This document shows, in pieces, positions 5,607 through 12,831 of a stretch of DNA of 21,361 nt (its first letter is position 1; each line of letters starts with the position of its first letter). The position numbers were made by a program, and so were the translations under genes. Origin of the DNA: JANNAV01 sp031384695 (GTDB lineage Bacteria > Pseudomonadota > Alphaproteobacteria > Rhodobacterales > Rhodobacteraceae); the NCBI GenBank assembly GCA_031384695.1, contig JANNAV010000133.1:1-21361 (forward strand), in the 5' to 3' direction. Below the pieces are notes generated by a model. It made no database searches. It saw nothing but the letters and a program-made list of their open reading frames with translations, and was not told where the DNA came from.

Positions 5607-8402
5607 TCAGCCGCTGGGCATCGCCAGCGTGTGCATCTTCTTGCCCTTTTGATAGCGGACCTCGGTGGCGGTGATCGCCGCCACCCGGCCGCCATCCAGA
5701 TTGTCGCCGACCTTGACCTTCTTGTAGCGCCCGTTGGTTTGCCGGATCAGCGCATAGCGGCTGGCCTTCGTGCCATAAACCCCGATCAGGTTGATCTTCG
5801 AGAGGTTGATCGCGTTCTTGTAGGTGGCCTGTTTGGCCACCGAGGCGCGGGTGGGAAGCCGTGGCATGGCGGTGGCGATATCGGGTTCGCTGTCGGCCTC
5901 GGGCTGGGGTTTGGTGTTGCTGGCCACTGTTGTGGGTTCGGGTTCGGGGGCCGCTGCGGGTTCAGGTTCGGGCTGGCGGACCGCGGCGGCAACGGCGGCC
6001 TCGACGGCGCGGGAAAGATCGCGCGGGCGGGGGGCGGGGATGCGGCTGATGGTGGGGGCCTGGGGGGTGGCCGCGCGGGCCACCACCGCCGCCGCCTCGG
6101 CCTGGGCGGCCAGAGATGCGGCGGCGGAGGCATCGCGCGCGGCGGTGCCCGCGCTGAGCAACGCCGGGGGTCGGGCGCGGGGTTTGAGGCTGGCCAGCCG
6201 GGTATTGGTCTCGGGCGCAAGGGCCGCGCCGTCATCGGCGGGTGGTGCGAGGGGTGCCAGCGATGGCGGGCGGGGTTTTGGCCGCGCAGTGGCGAGAGCG
6301 GGATCGGCGATAAAGGTGGCGGGGTCGGTGGCGGCTTCGGTTTCCGGGGTGACGGTTGGCAACAGGGCGGTCGCCGCCGTGGCCAACGGCGCGGCTGGGG
6401 CCAGCGGCGCGGCTGGGGCCAGCGGCGCGGCGGCGGCGATTTGCGGGCGCGCGGGCGGGATCAGCGGCGGGCGGCCGGCAATAAGCAGAACGCCCTCGGG
6501 GGTGATGATCCCCTCGGGCGTTGGGCGGATCAGACCATCCGCATCGAATTGGTAGATCGTGCCGAAGGGCGGCGGGGCAAGTTGCGCCGCCGGTAACGGA
6601 TCGCCGCGCGCATCTGGTTGCGGCAATAACAAGGGATCGGGTGGTGCGGGGGGGGCATCGGCGGTGGCCAGAAAAATCTCGTCCTGCGCGTCGCCGGGGG
6701 CGGAGGCGGCCAGACCCGCCGCCGCCGCAATCTGCGGGTTTGGCGCGGGTTCGGCAGTGGCGGTTTCCGGGGCGGCAGGGGCTGCGGCGGGGAGTTCTTC
6801 AGTGAGGAGTTCCGCAACGGCGAATTCTTCGGCGGCAGGTTCTTCGGTGGGGGGTTCTGCCGCCACTTCAGTTTCAACGGGCGGGGCAAAATCGGCGGGG
6901 TCTTGCTGATCGGCCAGCATTTCGTCTTCGGGGGCCGGGATATCCAAGCTTTGCACGGTTTCGGATGCAGGTGTGGTTTCCTGCCATGAGGACAGCGAGA
7001 ACGACGACCAAGCCGCGATCAGTGCCAGAACCAGCAGCAACAGCCCAGTCAGGATCAGGCCGAGAAATCTGGGTTTGCCGCGTTGCGGTGCGGTGCGGCT
7101 GCCCAGACCGGCCCCGGCGGGCCTCGCGATTTTTGCCGGTTGCACCAGATTGGCGGCGTCTGGCTTGATGTTGACGCGCGCCTCTGTGGGCGAGGCGAGG
7201 CGGGTTTTCTTGCTGCCCGCAATGCCCGGTGCCGTGACCAGCGCCCCCAGACCGCGCAGCGCCTTGCCCGCAGAGCCGGGTTTTGCCGAGGCGAGGGCGG
7301 GGCGCGCCACGGGTGGGGCGGTGAGGGGCGCTATCGACATGCGGGGCAGGCTGGCCAACACCTGCGGCGCGGGTTTTTCGGCAATCAGCGGTGGCGGGGC
7401 CGGCCTTGGGGCGGTGGGTTCAGGCGCTTTAGGCTCAGGAGCTTTGGATTCTGGTGCTTTGGATTCTGGTGCTTTGGGTTCTGGGGCTTTAGGCTCTGAA
7501 GCTTCGGGCGCAGGTTCGGGCGTGGCTATGGCGTTGCCTGCGCGGCGGCTTGAAAAGGCCGAAAGGGCGGCACCGGAAAGCGGCGGGGGCAGATCGTCGG
7601 CAACGATTCTGGTCGGGGCTGTGACCTCGGGTTCCTCGTCGGGCACATCAAGTGCCATGGGAGCCTCGGCAATAACCTCGACCACGATTGCGGGCTTTTC
7701 CGGCAGCGGCGCGACGGGTTCGGGCGGGCCGGGGATCGGGACGATTGCGGCGTCGGGTGTTGTCGGTTCGGGTGTAGCCGGTTCGGGTTCGGGTTCGGGC
7801 TCCGGCTCGGGAACAGGCTCCGGCTCGGGCACCGGTGCAGGTTCGGTGGCGAAGCTTCGGGCGATCAGATTGACGGGATCCTGATCGCGGTCTACCTTTT
7901 CGCCGTCCGACAGCAGCGAGGCGGCAAGGCTGGTAGGACCGAACCACGGCTCGCCGCCAAAGCCGTCATTGGCGGGAATGGCCACGAAAGACACCGGGTT
8001 GAAGCGGTGTTCGGTGGCGAAGGCCTCGGCCTCGGCCAGGGTTTCGCGGGCGATCACCGCCACCTGCACTTCGGCTCCATTGCCCCACCAGTCAAACACC
8101 AGATCATCGACCGGGTAGGGCGTGCGCCCTTCCAGAGCGGCGCGGATCTGGCTGCGGCGGCTGGCGGCATCGGGCCCGGGGGCCGCGACCGCGAGGTACA
8201 GGATCTGGTCATTCGGGATCACCAGTTTGGTGGCAATGCCGCGCGGCGACAGGCCAAGCGCCGTGGCCCGCATATAGCCAAGCGCCTCGCCCAGATCGGG
8301 CGCGTCGAGGGCAACATCACCCACCTGATGCCAGCCGCCACCGGTTCGGTGCAGCAGGCTTACGGAGGTCTCTCGGAAGTCTAAGGCAAAAGCTGGTTTC
8401 AT
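5607..8402 (-). CDS. Large Pro/Ala-rich membrane protein: PilM/GspL-like N-terminus and PilP/GspC-like C-terminus
   Basis: This 931-residue protein is not a known gene to me. Residues 1 to about 165 look like the cytoplasmic actin-like domain of PilM/GspL proteins (MKPAFALDFRETSVSLLHR start, then KLVIPNDQILYL and GRTPYPVDDLVFDWWG). A long Pro/Glu/Ala linker with short repeats follows, then one transmembrane helix near 445-468, and a second acidic Pro/Ala linker. The last 70 residues (about 862-931) have the compact beta-rich pattern of PilP/GspC periplasmic domains: NLIGVYGT, YALIRQTNGRYKKVKVGDNLDGG, VAAITATEVRY. Topology would be N-terminus in, C-terminus in the periplasm. Low-complexity homologues may be misnamed as initiation factor 2. 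No pilus or secretion genes are adjacent. The domain assignments rest on sequence pattern alone. Confidence 0.8.
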   Translation of the reverse strand: MKPAFALDFRETSVSLLHRTGGGWHQVGDVALDAPDLGEALGYMRATALGLSPRGIATKLVIPNDQILYLAVAAPGPDAASRRSQIRAALEGRTPYPVDDLVFDWWGNGAEVQVAVIARETLAEAEAFATEHRFNPVSFVAIPANDGFGGEPWFGPTSLAASLLSDGEKVDRDQDPVNLIARSFATEPAPVPEPEPVPEPEPEPEPEPATPEPTTPDAAIVPIPGPPEPVAPLPEKPAIVVEVIAEAPMALDVPDEEPEVTAPTRIVADDLPPPLSGAALSAFSSRRAGNAIATPEPAPEASEPKAPEPKAPESKAPESKAPEPKAPEPTAPRPAPPPLIAEKPAPQVLASLPRMSIAPLTAPPVARPALASAKPGSAGKALRGLGALVTAPGIAGSKKTRLASPTEARVNIKPDAANLVQPAKIARPAGAGLGSRTAPQRGKPRFLGLILTGLLLLVLALIAAWSSFSLSSWQETTPASETVQSLDIPAPEDEMLADQQDPADFAPPVETEVAAEPPTEEPAAEEFAVAELLTEELPAAAPAAPETATAEPAPNPQIAAAAGLAASAPGDAQDEIFLATADAPPAPPDPLLLPQPDARGDPLPAAQLAPPPFGTIYQFDADGLIRPTPEGIITPEGVLLIAGRPPLIPPARPQIAAAAPLAPAAPLAPAAPLATAATALLPTVTPETEAATDPATFIADPALATARPKPRPPSLAPLAPPADDGAALAPETNTRLASLKPRARPPALLSAGTAARDASAAASLAAQAEAAAVVARAATPQAPTISRIPAPRPRDLSRAVEAAVAAAVRQPEPEPAAAPEPEPTTVASNTKPQPEADSEPDIATAMPRLPTRASVAKQATYKNAINLSKINLIGVYGTKASRYALIRQTNGRYKKVKVGDNLDGGRVAAITATEVRYQKGKKMHTLAMPSG
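6388..6423 (-). repeat. 18-bp tandem repeat inside the Pro/Ala-rich gene
   Basis: There are two identical 18-base units (6388-6405 and 6406-6423), with a partial third unit following and a diverged one before. In the protein this is the LAPAAP repeat of the outer linker. The length is a multiple of three, so copy-number change keeps the frame. Confidence 0.85.
7417..7506 (-). repeat. 15-bp tandem repeat (six units) inside the Pro/Ala-rich gene
   Basis: There are six consecutive 15-base units. Units three and four (7447-7461, 7462-7476) are identical; the rest differ at one to five positions. They encode the five-residue repeats EPKAP/ESKAP in the cytoplasmic linker. Codon use here (AAA, GAA, TCC) is less GC-biased than in the flanks, which suggests recent local duplication. 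Confidence 0.88.
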
Positions 8403-8563
8403 TCCACGGGTCTAGCATAAGGAAAGGCCCGCCGAAAACGCGGTCCTGTAAGGTGCGCTCTTCCTACAGCAGCTTTTTGCCGAAAGAAAGAAAAAGCCAG
8501 AACGCCGCCAAGGTTCCGCTTGTGGCGCGCGTCAGATAAACACAAATGAAGCCAGTGTTCCCC

Positions 8564-8570
8564 GAGGAGG
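8564..8570 (+). promoter_or_regulatory. Ribosome binding site fixing the start of the SIMPL-domain gene
   Basis: GAGGAGG lies five bases before ATG 8576. It favours that codon over ATG 8546, whose extra ten residues would precede the signal peptide. Confidence 0.8.
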
Positions 8571-8575
8571 ATCTT

Positions 8576-9310
8576 ATGCGTGTTTTGAACAGTTTGATTT
8601 TGGCGACAGCGCTTGCCATGCCGGTCGCGTTTCCTGTGGCGTTTTCTGTGGCGTCGCCGGTGATGGCCGAGGAGGTGGGCCGCATCGAGGTGGCGCGCAT
8701 CACCGTGACGGGCGAGGCCACGGTGCAGGCGACCCCGGATATGGCGACGATCTCGCTTGGGGTGACCACCGAAGGCAAGACGGCCGCCGCGGCGATGGCT
8801 GCGAACAATGCCGCGTTGCAGGTGGTGCTGGACCGGCTGCGCGCGGCGGGCATTGAGGAGCGCGATCTGCAAACCTCGAACCTGTCGCTGAACCCCAATT
8901 GGGTGGGTTATGACAGCGGATCGGCACCGACGATTGCGGGATATATCGCGACCAACATGTTGAGCGTGCGGGTGCGGGCGCTGGACAGCCTTGGCGGGGT
9001 GCTGGATGCCGCGATCACCGACGGGGCCAACACGATGAATGGCATGACATTTGAAGTGTCAGAGCCGCGCCCGGTTCTGGACGCGGCGCGCAAGATGGCG
9101 GTGGCGGATGCGCGGGCGCGGGCTTTGCTGCTGATCGGGGCGGCGGGCGGCACTTTGGGCCGTATGGTGGCAATCTCGGAGAACGCGGGCTACGGCGCGC
9201 CGCAGCCGATGTTCCGCTCGGCGTCGGATTCGGTGAGTGCTGTGCCGGTGGCCAGTGGGCAAGTGGGGCTGACGGCTTCGGTGACGATCACCTATGAGTT
9301 TTCCGAATAA
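8576..9310 (+). CDS. Exported SIMPL (DUF541) domain protein
   Basis: The 244-residue protein begins with a clear signal peptide (short basic MRVLN start, long hydrophobic stretch, likely cut after SPVMA near residue 32). It continues as a SIMPL/DUF541 domain: ITVTGEATVQATPDMATISLGV, then NAALQVVLDRLRAAGIEERDLQTSNLSLNP, a GYIATN segment, and the C-terminal VTITYEF strand. The family is periplasmic or secreted and its biochemical role is poorly defined, so I assign none. It is preceded by a 173-bp spacer shared with the divergent Pro/Ala-rich gene. It is monocistronic, ending in a strong terminator 20 bases downstream. Confidence 0.92.
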   Translation: MRVLNSLILATALAMPVAFPVAFSVASPVMAEEVGRIEVARITVTGEATVQATPDMATISLGVTTEGKTAAAAMAANNAALQVVLDRLRAAGIEERDLQTSNLSLNPNWVGYDSGSAPTIAGYIATNMLSVRVRALDSLGGVLDAAITDGANTMNGMTFEVSEPRPVLDAARKMAVADARARALLLIGAAGGTLGRMVAISENAGYGAPQPMFRSASDSVSAVPVASGQVGLTASVTITYEFSE

Positions 9311-9330
9311 GCCATCGGCGTTCAGGTGAC

Positions 9331-9363
9331 AACGGGCGGCCGCAGCCTGGGCCGCCCGTTTTT
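9331..9363 (+). terminator. Intrinsic terminator of the SIMPL-domain gene
   Basis: A perfect 11-bp GC-rich stem (9331-9341 with 9350-9360) closes an 8-base loop and runs into five T residues (9359-9363). It lies between the convergent SIMPL gene and metY. The T run makes it a plus-strand terminator; minus-strand activity is less likely. Confidence 0.9.
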
Positions 9364-9382
9364 GTTTCAGATCAATGCTGTA

Positions 9383-10675
9383 TCAGGCCGTCGCGGCCGT
9401 CAGTGCCTGATCAAGATCGGCGATGATGTCTTTCACGTCTTCGATGCCGATGGACAGGCGCACCACGTTGGGCGCGGCGCCAGCGGCGATCAGTTGTTCG
9501 GGCGAAAGCTGGCGGTGGGTGGTGGAGGCCGCGTGGATCACCAGAGAGCGGGTATCGCCAAGGTTCGCGACATGGCTGAACAGTTTCAGGCTGTCCACCA
9601 GCTTGACACAAGCGTCATAGCCGCCCTTCACCGCGAAGGTGAAAAGGCCGCCCGCGCCTTTGGGGCAGATTTTGGCGACGCGGTGGTTATAGGGCGAGGA
9701 TTTCAGGCCCGCGTAGGTGACGAAATCAACGCGCGGGTCGTGCTCCAGCCATTCGGCCACCACCTGTGCGTTCTCCACATGGCGCTGCATCCGCAGGCTG
9801 AGGGTTTCGATCCCCATCAGCGTGTAATGCGCGCCTTGCGGGTTCATCGTCATGCCCAGATCGCGCAGGCCGATGGCGATGGAGTGGAAGGTGAAGGCCA
9901 TCGCGCCCAAGGCACCGTGGAAGTTCAGGCCGTGATAGGCGGGTTCGGGTTCCGAAAGGCTCGGGAATTTGCCGCTGGCCGACCAGTTGAACTTGCCGCT
10001 GTCCACCACCACGCCGCCGGTGACGGTGCCGTTGCCTGTCAGGTATTTGGTGGCGGAATGCACCACCAGAGTGGCGCCATGCTCGATCGGGCGGCAGAGA
10101 TAGGGCGAAGCGGAGGTGTTGTCGACGATCAGCGGCAGGCCCACCTTGCCCGCCACGCCCGCGACCGCATCAAGATCGGTGATATAGCCGCCGGGGTTGG
10201 CAATGGATTCGCAGAAAATCGCGCGGGTGTTGTCATCGATGGCGGCCTCCAGCGCCTTCAGATCGTCGAAATCGACAAACTTCGCCGACCAGCCGAATTT
10301 GCGGATGGTGTTCGAGAATTGCTGGATGGTGCCGCCGTAAAGCCGGGTGGAGGCGACCACATTGCAGCCCGGCCCCATCAGCGGAAACAGCGCCATGATC
10401 TGTGCCGCATGGCCCGACGAGCAGCAAACCGCCCCCGCGCCGCCTTCCAGCGCACAAACCCGCGCCGCCAGTGCCGAGACGGTGGGGTTGGTCAGCCGCG
10501 AATAGATATAGCCAACCTCTTGCAGGTTGAAAAGTTTGGCGGCGTGATCGGCATCGCGGAACACATAGGCCGTGGTCTGGTAGATCGGTATCTGGCGCGC
10601 GCCGGTGGCGGGATCGGGCACCGCACCGGCGTGGATCTGCAATGTGTCAAAGCCGGGGGTTGGGGTGTCGGTCAT
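9383..10675 (-). CDS. metY: O-acetylhomoserine aminocarboxypropyltransferase (homocysteine synthase)
   Basis: This PLP enzyme of the Cys/Met-metabolism family makes homocysteine from O-acetylhomoserine and sulfide. At 430 residues it has MetY rather than MetZ length. Landmarks are FDTLQIHAGAVPDPATGARQ at the N-terminus, YSRLTNPTVSALAARVCALEGG, the SSGHAAQ segment, and VVHSATKYLTGNG with the PLP lysine Lys210. The last block is RLSIGIEDVKDIIADL. ATG 10675 has GGAGG five bases upstream; the open frame extends to 10843 but that part has no family resemblance. I looked for a SAM-type riboswitch in the 150-bp leader shared with the ChaC-like gene and recognised none. Confidence 0.94.
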   Translation of the reverse strand: MTDTPTPGFDTLQIHAGAVPDPATGARQIPIYQTTAYVFRDADHAAKLFNLQEVGYIYSRLTNPTVSALAARVCALEGGAGAVCCSSGHAAQIMALFPLMGPGCNVVASTRLYGGTIQQFSNTIRKFGWSAKFVDFDDLKALEAAIDDNTRAIFCESIANPGGYITDLDAVAGVAGKVGLPLIVDNTSASPYLCRPIEHGATLVVHSATKYLTGNGTVTGGVVVDSGKFNWSASGKFPSLSEPEPAYHGLNFHGALGAMAFTFHSIAIGLRDLGMTMNPQGAHYTLMGIETLSLRMQRHVENAQVVAEWLEHDPRVDFVTYAGLKSSPYNHRVAKICPKGAGGLFTFAVKGGYDACVKLVDSLKLFSHVANLGDTRSLVIHAASTTHRQLSPEQLIAAGAAPNVVRLSIGIEDVKDIIADLDQALTAATA

Positions 10676-10826
10676 CAAAGCCTCCGTTGCATGGGTCGGA
10701 GGGCAGGGTAGGGGAAGGGCGCGGGCGGAGCAACGATAAAGGTTGTGCACCTGCAAAGGGCGCTGGGCTCCGCACATTCCGGGCTTGCTGTCGCAGGGTG
10801 GCAGGGTATGATGCGGCAAGACGTCG

Positions 10827-11621
10827 GTGAAAACCGGGCGCATTCATCAGAAAGTAGCCGCTTTCTTGGAAAGCCCAAGCGATCCCTATCGCCATCATCC
10901 CGCGCTGCGGGGCAGGATCACCGCGCCGTTGACCTCGTTTTTCCGAACCTTCCTGCCGTCCAGCTTTGATGCGCAGGTGATTGCGGCGGGGGGTGGTGTG
11001 GACTGGCGCTATCCCGATGCCACCCGCGAGGCGATGCGGGCGGAAACCCTTGCCGGGCGGCTTGACCGCGATCTTTGGGTGTTCGCCTATGGCTCGCTGA
11101 TGTGGGATCCGGCGTTCTGCTTTGCCGAGGTGCGGCGTGGCGCGATCTCGGGTCTGGCGCGGCATTTCATCCTGCTTGACACGTATGGCGCGCGGGGATC
11201 GGTGGAAAGGCCGGGGTTGATGGTGGCGCTGGATCAGGGGCATGGCTGTGAGGGGATGGTTTTTCGCATTGCGGCCGAGGATGTCGATGCGGAAAGCGAA
11301 GTGCTGTGGCGGCGCGAGATGCTGGGGCCTGCCTACCAGCCGGCTTTTGTCACCGTCAGCACCGAGTTTGGCGCGGTGGAAGCGCTGGCGGTGGTAGCCA
11401 ATCACGCAGCGCCCGTGATCCGCCCCGATCTGAGCCGCGCCCAGCAGATCGAGTATATCGCCACTGGCTGTGGCGTTCTGGGATCGAGCCTGCAATATAT
11501 CGAGAATATCGCCGCACAATGCGCGGCTTTGGGGCTGCAAGACGCGGATTTGGCCGGACTTCTGGCTGACGTGCGCGCCTTTGGGGCCGGGCCGCGACAA
11601 GGGGGAGCCGAGATATGCTGA
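10827..11621 (+). CDS. ChaC-like gamma-glutamylcyclotransferase
   Basis: The 264-residue protein has the ChaC fold signature FAYGSLMWDP near residue 90. It continues with a glycine/arginine stretch (ISGLARHFILLDTYGARGS), GLMVALDQGHGCEGMVFRI, and VLWRREM with the presumed catalytic glutamate. ChaC enzymes split glutathione into 5-oxoproline and Cys-Gly in the cytosol. The GTG start at 10827 is chosen because the extra N-terminal block (HHPALRGRITAPLTSFFRTF) looks like a real conserved part of the alphaproteobacterial subgroup. The ribosome binding site there is weak, and ATG 11033 would give a shorter version. It overlaps the next gene by seven bases, indicating coupled translation. Confidence 0.87.
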   Translation: MKTGRIHQKVAAFLESPSDPYRHHPALRGRITAPLTSFFRTFLPSSFDAQVIAAGGGVDWRYPDATREAMRAETLAGRLDRDLWVFAYGSLMWDPAFCFAEVRRGAISGLARHFILLDTYGARGSVERPGLMVALDQGHGCEGMVFRIAAEDVDAESEVLWRREMLGPAYQPAFVTVSTEFGAVEALAVVANHAAPVIRPDLSRAQQIEYIATGCGVLGSSLQYIENIAAQCAALGLQDADLAGLLADVRAFGAGPRQGGAEIC

Positions 11622-12028
11622 CGCCGTTTCATCTGGCGATTCATGTGGATGATCTGAACGCAGCACGGGCGTTTTATGGCGGTATTCTGGGCTGTGCCGA
11701 GGGGCGGTCTACCGACAGTTGGGTGGATTTCGATTTCTTCGGCCACCAGCTTAGCCTGCATTTTGGTGCGCCGTTTGCCAATGCAGCGACCGGCCGGGTG
11801 GGCGATCATCTGGTGCCGATGCCGCATTTCGGGCTGGTGTTGCCGCTGGCCGACTGGCAGGCGCTGGCGGCGCGGATGGTGGCGGCAGCAGTGGCGTTCG
11901 ACTTGCAGCCTTCGGTGCGATTTCAGGGCGAGCCGGGCGAGCAATGGGTGATGTTCTTTCGCGATCCGGCGGGAAACCCGATCGAGATCAAGGGGTTTCC
12001 GTCAATGAGCGGCGTTTTCGCGGCCTGA
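11615..12028 (+). CDS. VOC-family (glyoxalase/extradiol dioxygenase-like) protein
   Basis: This 137-residue single-unit vicinal-oxygen-chelate protein begins with LTPFHLAIHVDDLNAARAFYGGILGC, continues through DFDFFGHQLSLHF and HFGLVLPL, and ends FFRDPAGNPIEIKGF. His, His and Glu residues in these blocks could form the metal site. The substrate cannot be named from sequence. Its ATG sits inside the end of the ChaC-like gene (ATGCTGA overlap), so both are probably one operon; a thiol or detoxification role is only inference. The last 27 bases overlap the convergent CoA-binding gene. Confidence 0.88.
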   Translation: MLTPFHLAIHVDDLNAARAFYGGILGCAEGRSTDSWVDFDFFGHQLSLHFGAPFANAATGRVGDHLVPMPHFGLVLPLADWQALAARMVAAAVAFDLQPSVRFQGEPGEQWVMFFRDPAGNPIEIKGFPSMSGVFAA

Positions 12029-12490
12029 GGCCGCAAGCCCCAGCCGGGGGATTTCGATTGCCGGGCAGCGGTTCATCACCACCGCGATGCCTGCCGCGCG
12101 CGCCTTGGTGGCCGCGGCCTGATCCGTCACCCCAAGCTGCATCCAGATGGTCTTGAGGTGGGGCAGGGCTGCGATGGCGTCGTCCACCACTTTGCCCGCC
12201 TCTTCGGAGCGGCGGAAGATATCCACCATATCAACGGCTTCGGTGATGTCAGCCAGGCGCGCGCGCACCGTTTCGCCCAAGGCGCTGACACCTGCCTGCC
12301 CCGGATTGACCGGAATGACCCGGTAGCCCTGCGATTTCAGATAGGCCGCAACCCGGTGGCTGGGGCGATCAGGGTTGGGTGACCAGCCCACAAGGGCGAT
12401 GGTGCGGGTGGTGCGCAGAATGTCGCGCAGGGTGGCGTCTTCGGGATTGTGGCCGGGGGATTGGCCGGGGGATTGGCTGGGGGTTTCCAT
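12002..12490 (-). CDS. CoA-binding domain protein (YccU-like)
   Basis: The 162-residue protein matches the small stand-alone CoA-binding Rossmann family: TIALVGWSPNPDRPSHRVAAYL near residue 30, YRVIPVNPGQ, DMVDIFRRSEEAG, TIWMQLGVTDQAAATKARAAG and the closing VMNRCPAIE. The cellular role of the family is not established. I use ATG 12490, which has AAGAG seven bases upstream; ATG 12508 adds six residues. The N-terminus carries a short SPGQ repeat reflected in a 12-base tandem repeat in the DNA. It overlaps the VOC gene tail to tail by 27 bases. Confidence 0.88.
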   Translation of the reverse strand: METPSQSPGQSPGHNPEDATLRDILRTTRTIALVGWSPNPDRPSHRVAAYLKSQGYRVIPVNPGQAGVSALGETVRARLADITEAVDMVDIFRRSEEAGKVVDDAIAALPHLKTIWMQLGVTDQAAATKARAAGIAVVMNRCPAIEIPRLGLAASGRENAAH

Positions 12491-12525
12491 CCGGGAACTC
12501 TTACACATGTTGCGGGCATTTGGCC

Positions 12526-12558
12526 AGAAAGAGGCGCCCGAGCTTGCGGCCGGGCGCC
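12526..12558 (-). terminator. Possible minus-strand terminator or attenuator before the CoA-binding gene
   Basis: A perfect 8-bp GC-rich stem (12533-12540 with 12551-12558) closes a 10-base loop. On the minus strand it is followed by TCTTTCT. It lies 36 bases upstream of the CoA-binding start. The interrupted T run makes termination only moderately likely. Confidence 0.4.
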
Positions 12559-12583
12559 CAAGGTGTGGAACGAGGGACAGTCA

Positions 12584-12622
12584 AAGGAGGGTGCGGGGGT
12601 TCCGGGCCTGCACCACTCCCTT
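12584..12622. other. Imperfect hairpin in the gap, candidate structured RNA element
   Basis: An inner stem of eight pairs (12590-12597 with 12607-12614, one G-T) is extended by two further short helices separated by single-base bulges (12584-12589 with 12616-12622). That makes about 14 pairs in total. No function is assigned. Confidence 0.35.
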
Positions 12623-12717
12623 CAAGATGGGTATCGTTGCGCTGAATTGAAGATGGGATCGCAGAGTTGTGAACGGCAAAAGCGGGGTATCTTGAGGCAG
12701 ACGCCCTAAATGTTCAC

Positions 12718-12831
12718 CGTTTTGCATTTGATCTGGATCAGCAGATCAAATGCAAAACGCAACATTCCCGGCGTTTGGCCTGACTTGGTTTGCCTTCAAT
12801 CTGATTCAGATTGAAGGCAAACCGCTTTAAC
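12718..12831 (-). repeat. Two-hairpin dispersed repeat, copy 2
   Basis: Read on the minus strand, it starts with the same GTTAAAGCGG (12831-12822) as copy 1 and includes the rlmB TAA stop. Hairpin A (12823-12787) has an 18-bp palindrome around one central base. A 27-base linker follows, then hairpin B with a perfect 18-bp stem (12759-12742 with 12735-12718) and loop CTGATC. Compared with copy 1, hairpin A differs by two compensated pairs, one G-T to G-C change and one loop base. Hairpin B differs by six compensated pairs. Hairpin A begins three bases after the rlmB stop. Confidence 0.88.

Larger units (their letters stand above)
12491..12826. other. 336-bp intergenic region with structured segments, no convincing gene
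   Basis: No reading frame here has a credible start, ribosome binding site and composition. From left to right it holds a hairpin with a T-rich minus-strand exit (12526-12558), a longer imperfect hairpin (12584-12622), a 12/13-base direct repeat AAGATGGG(T)ATCG (about 12624-12660), and most of repeat copy 2 (12718-12823). A small RNA or a leader of the CoA-binding gene could fit, but no promoter can be fixed. Confidence 0.6.

Noticed and set aside
7417..7506. CRISPR-like array
   Set aside because: The units are 15 bases, contiguous without spacers, and encode an in-frame protein repeat; no cas genes are present.
9326..10711. Plus-strand open frame of 461 codons antisense to metY
   Set aside because: The composition is typical of a shadow frame, and the minus strand has full MetY motifs including the PLP lysine.
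10676..10826. SAM-type riboswitch in front of metY
   Set aside because: I looked for SAM-II-like or SAM/SAH-like core segments on the minus strand and found no matching stems; only GC-rich leader sequence is visible.
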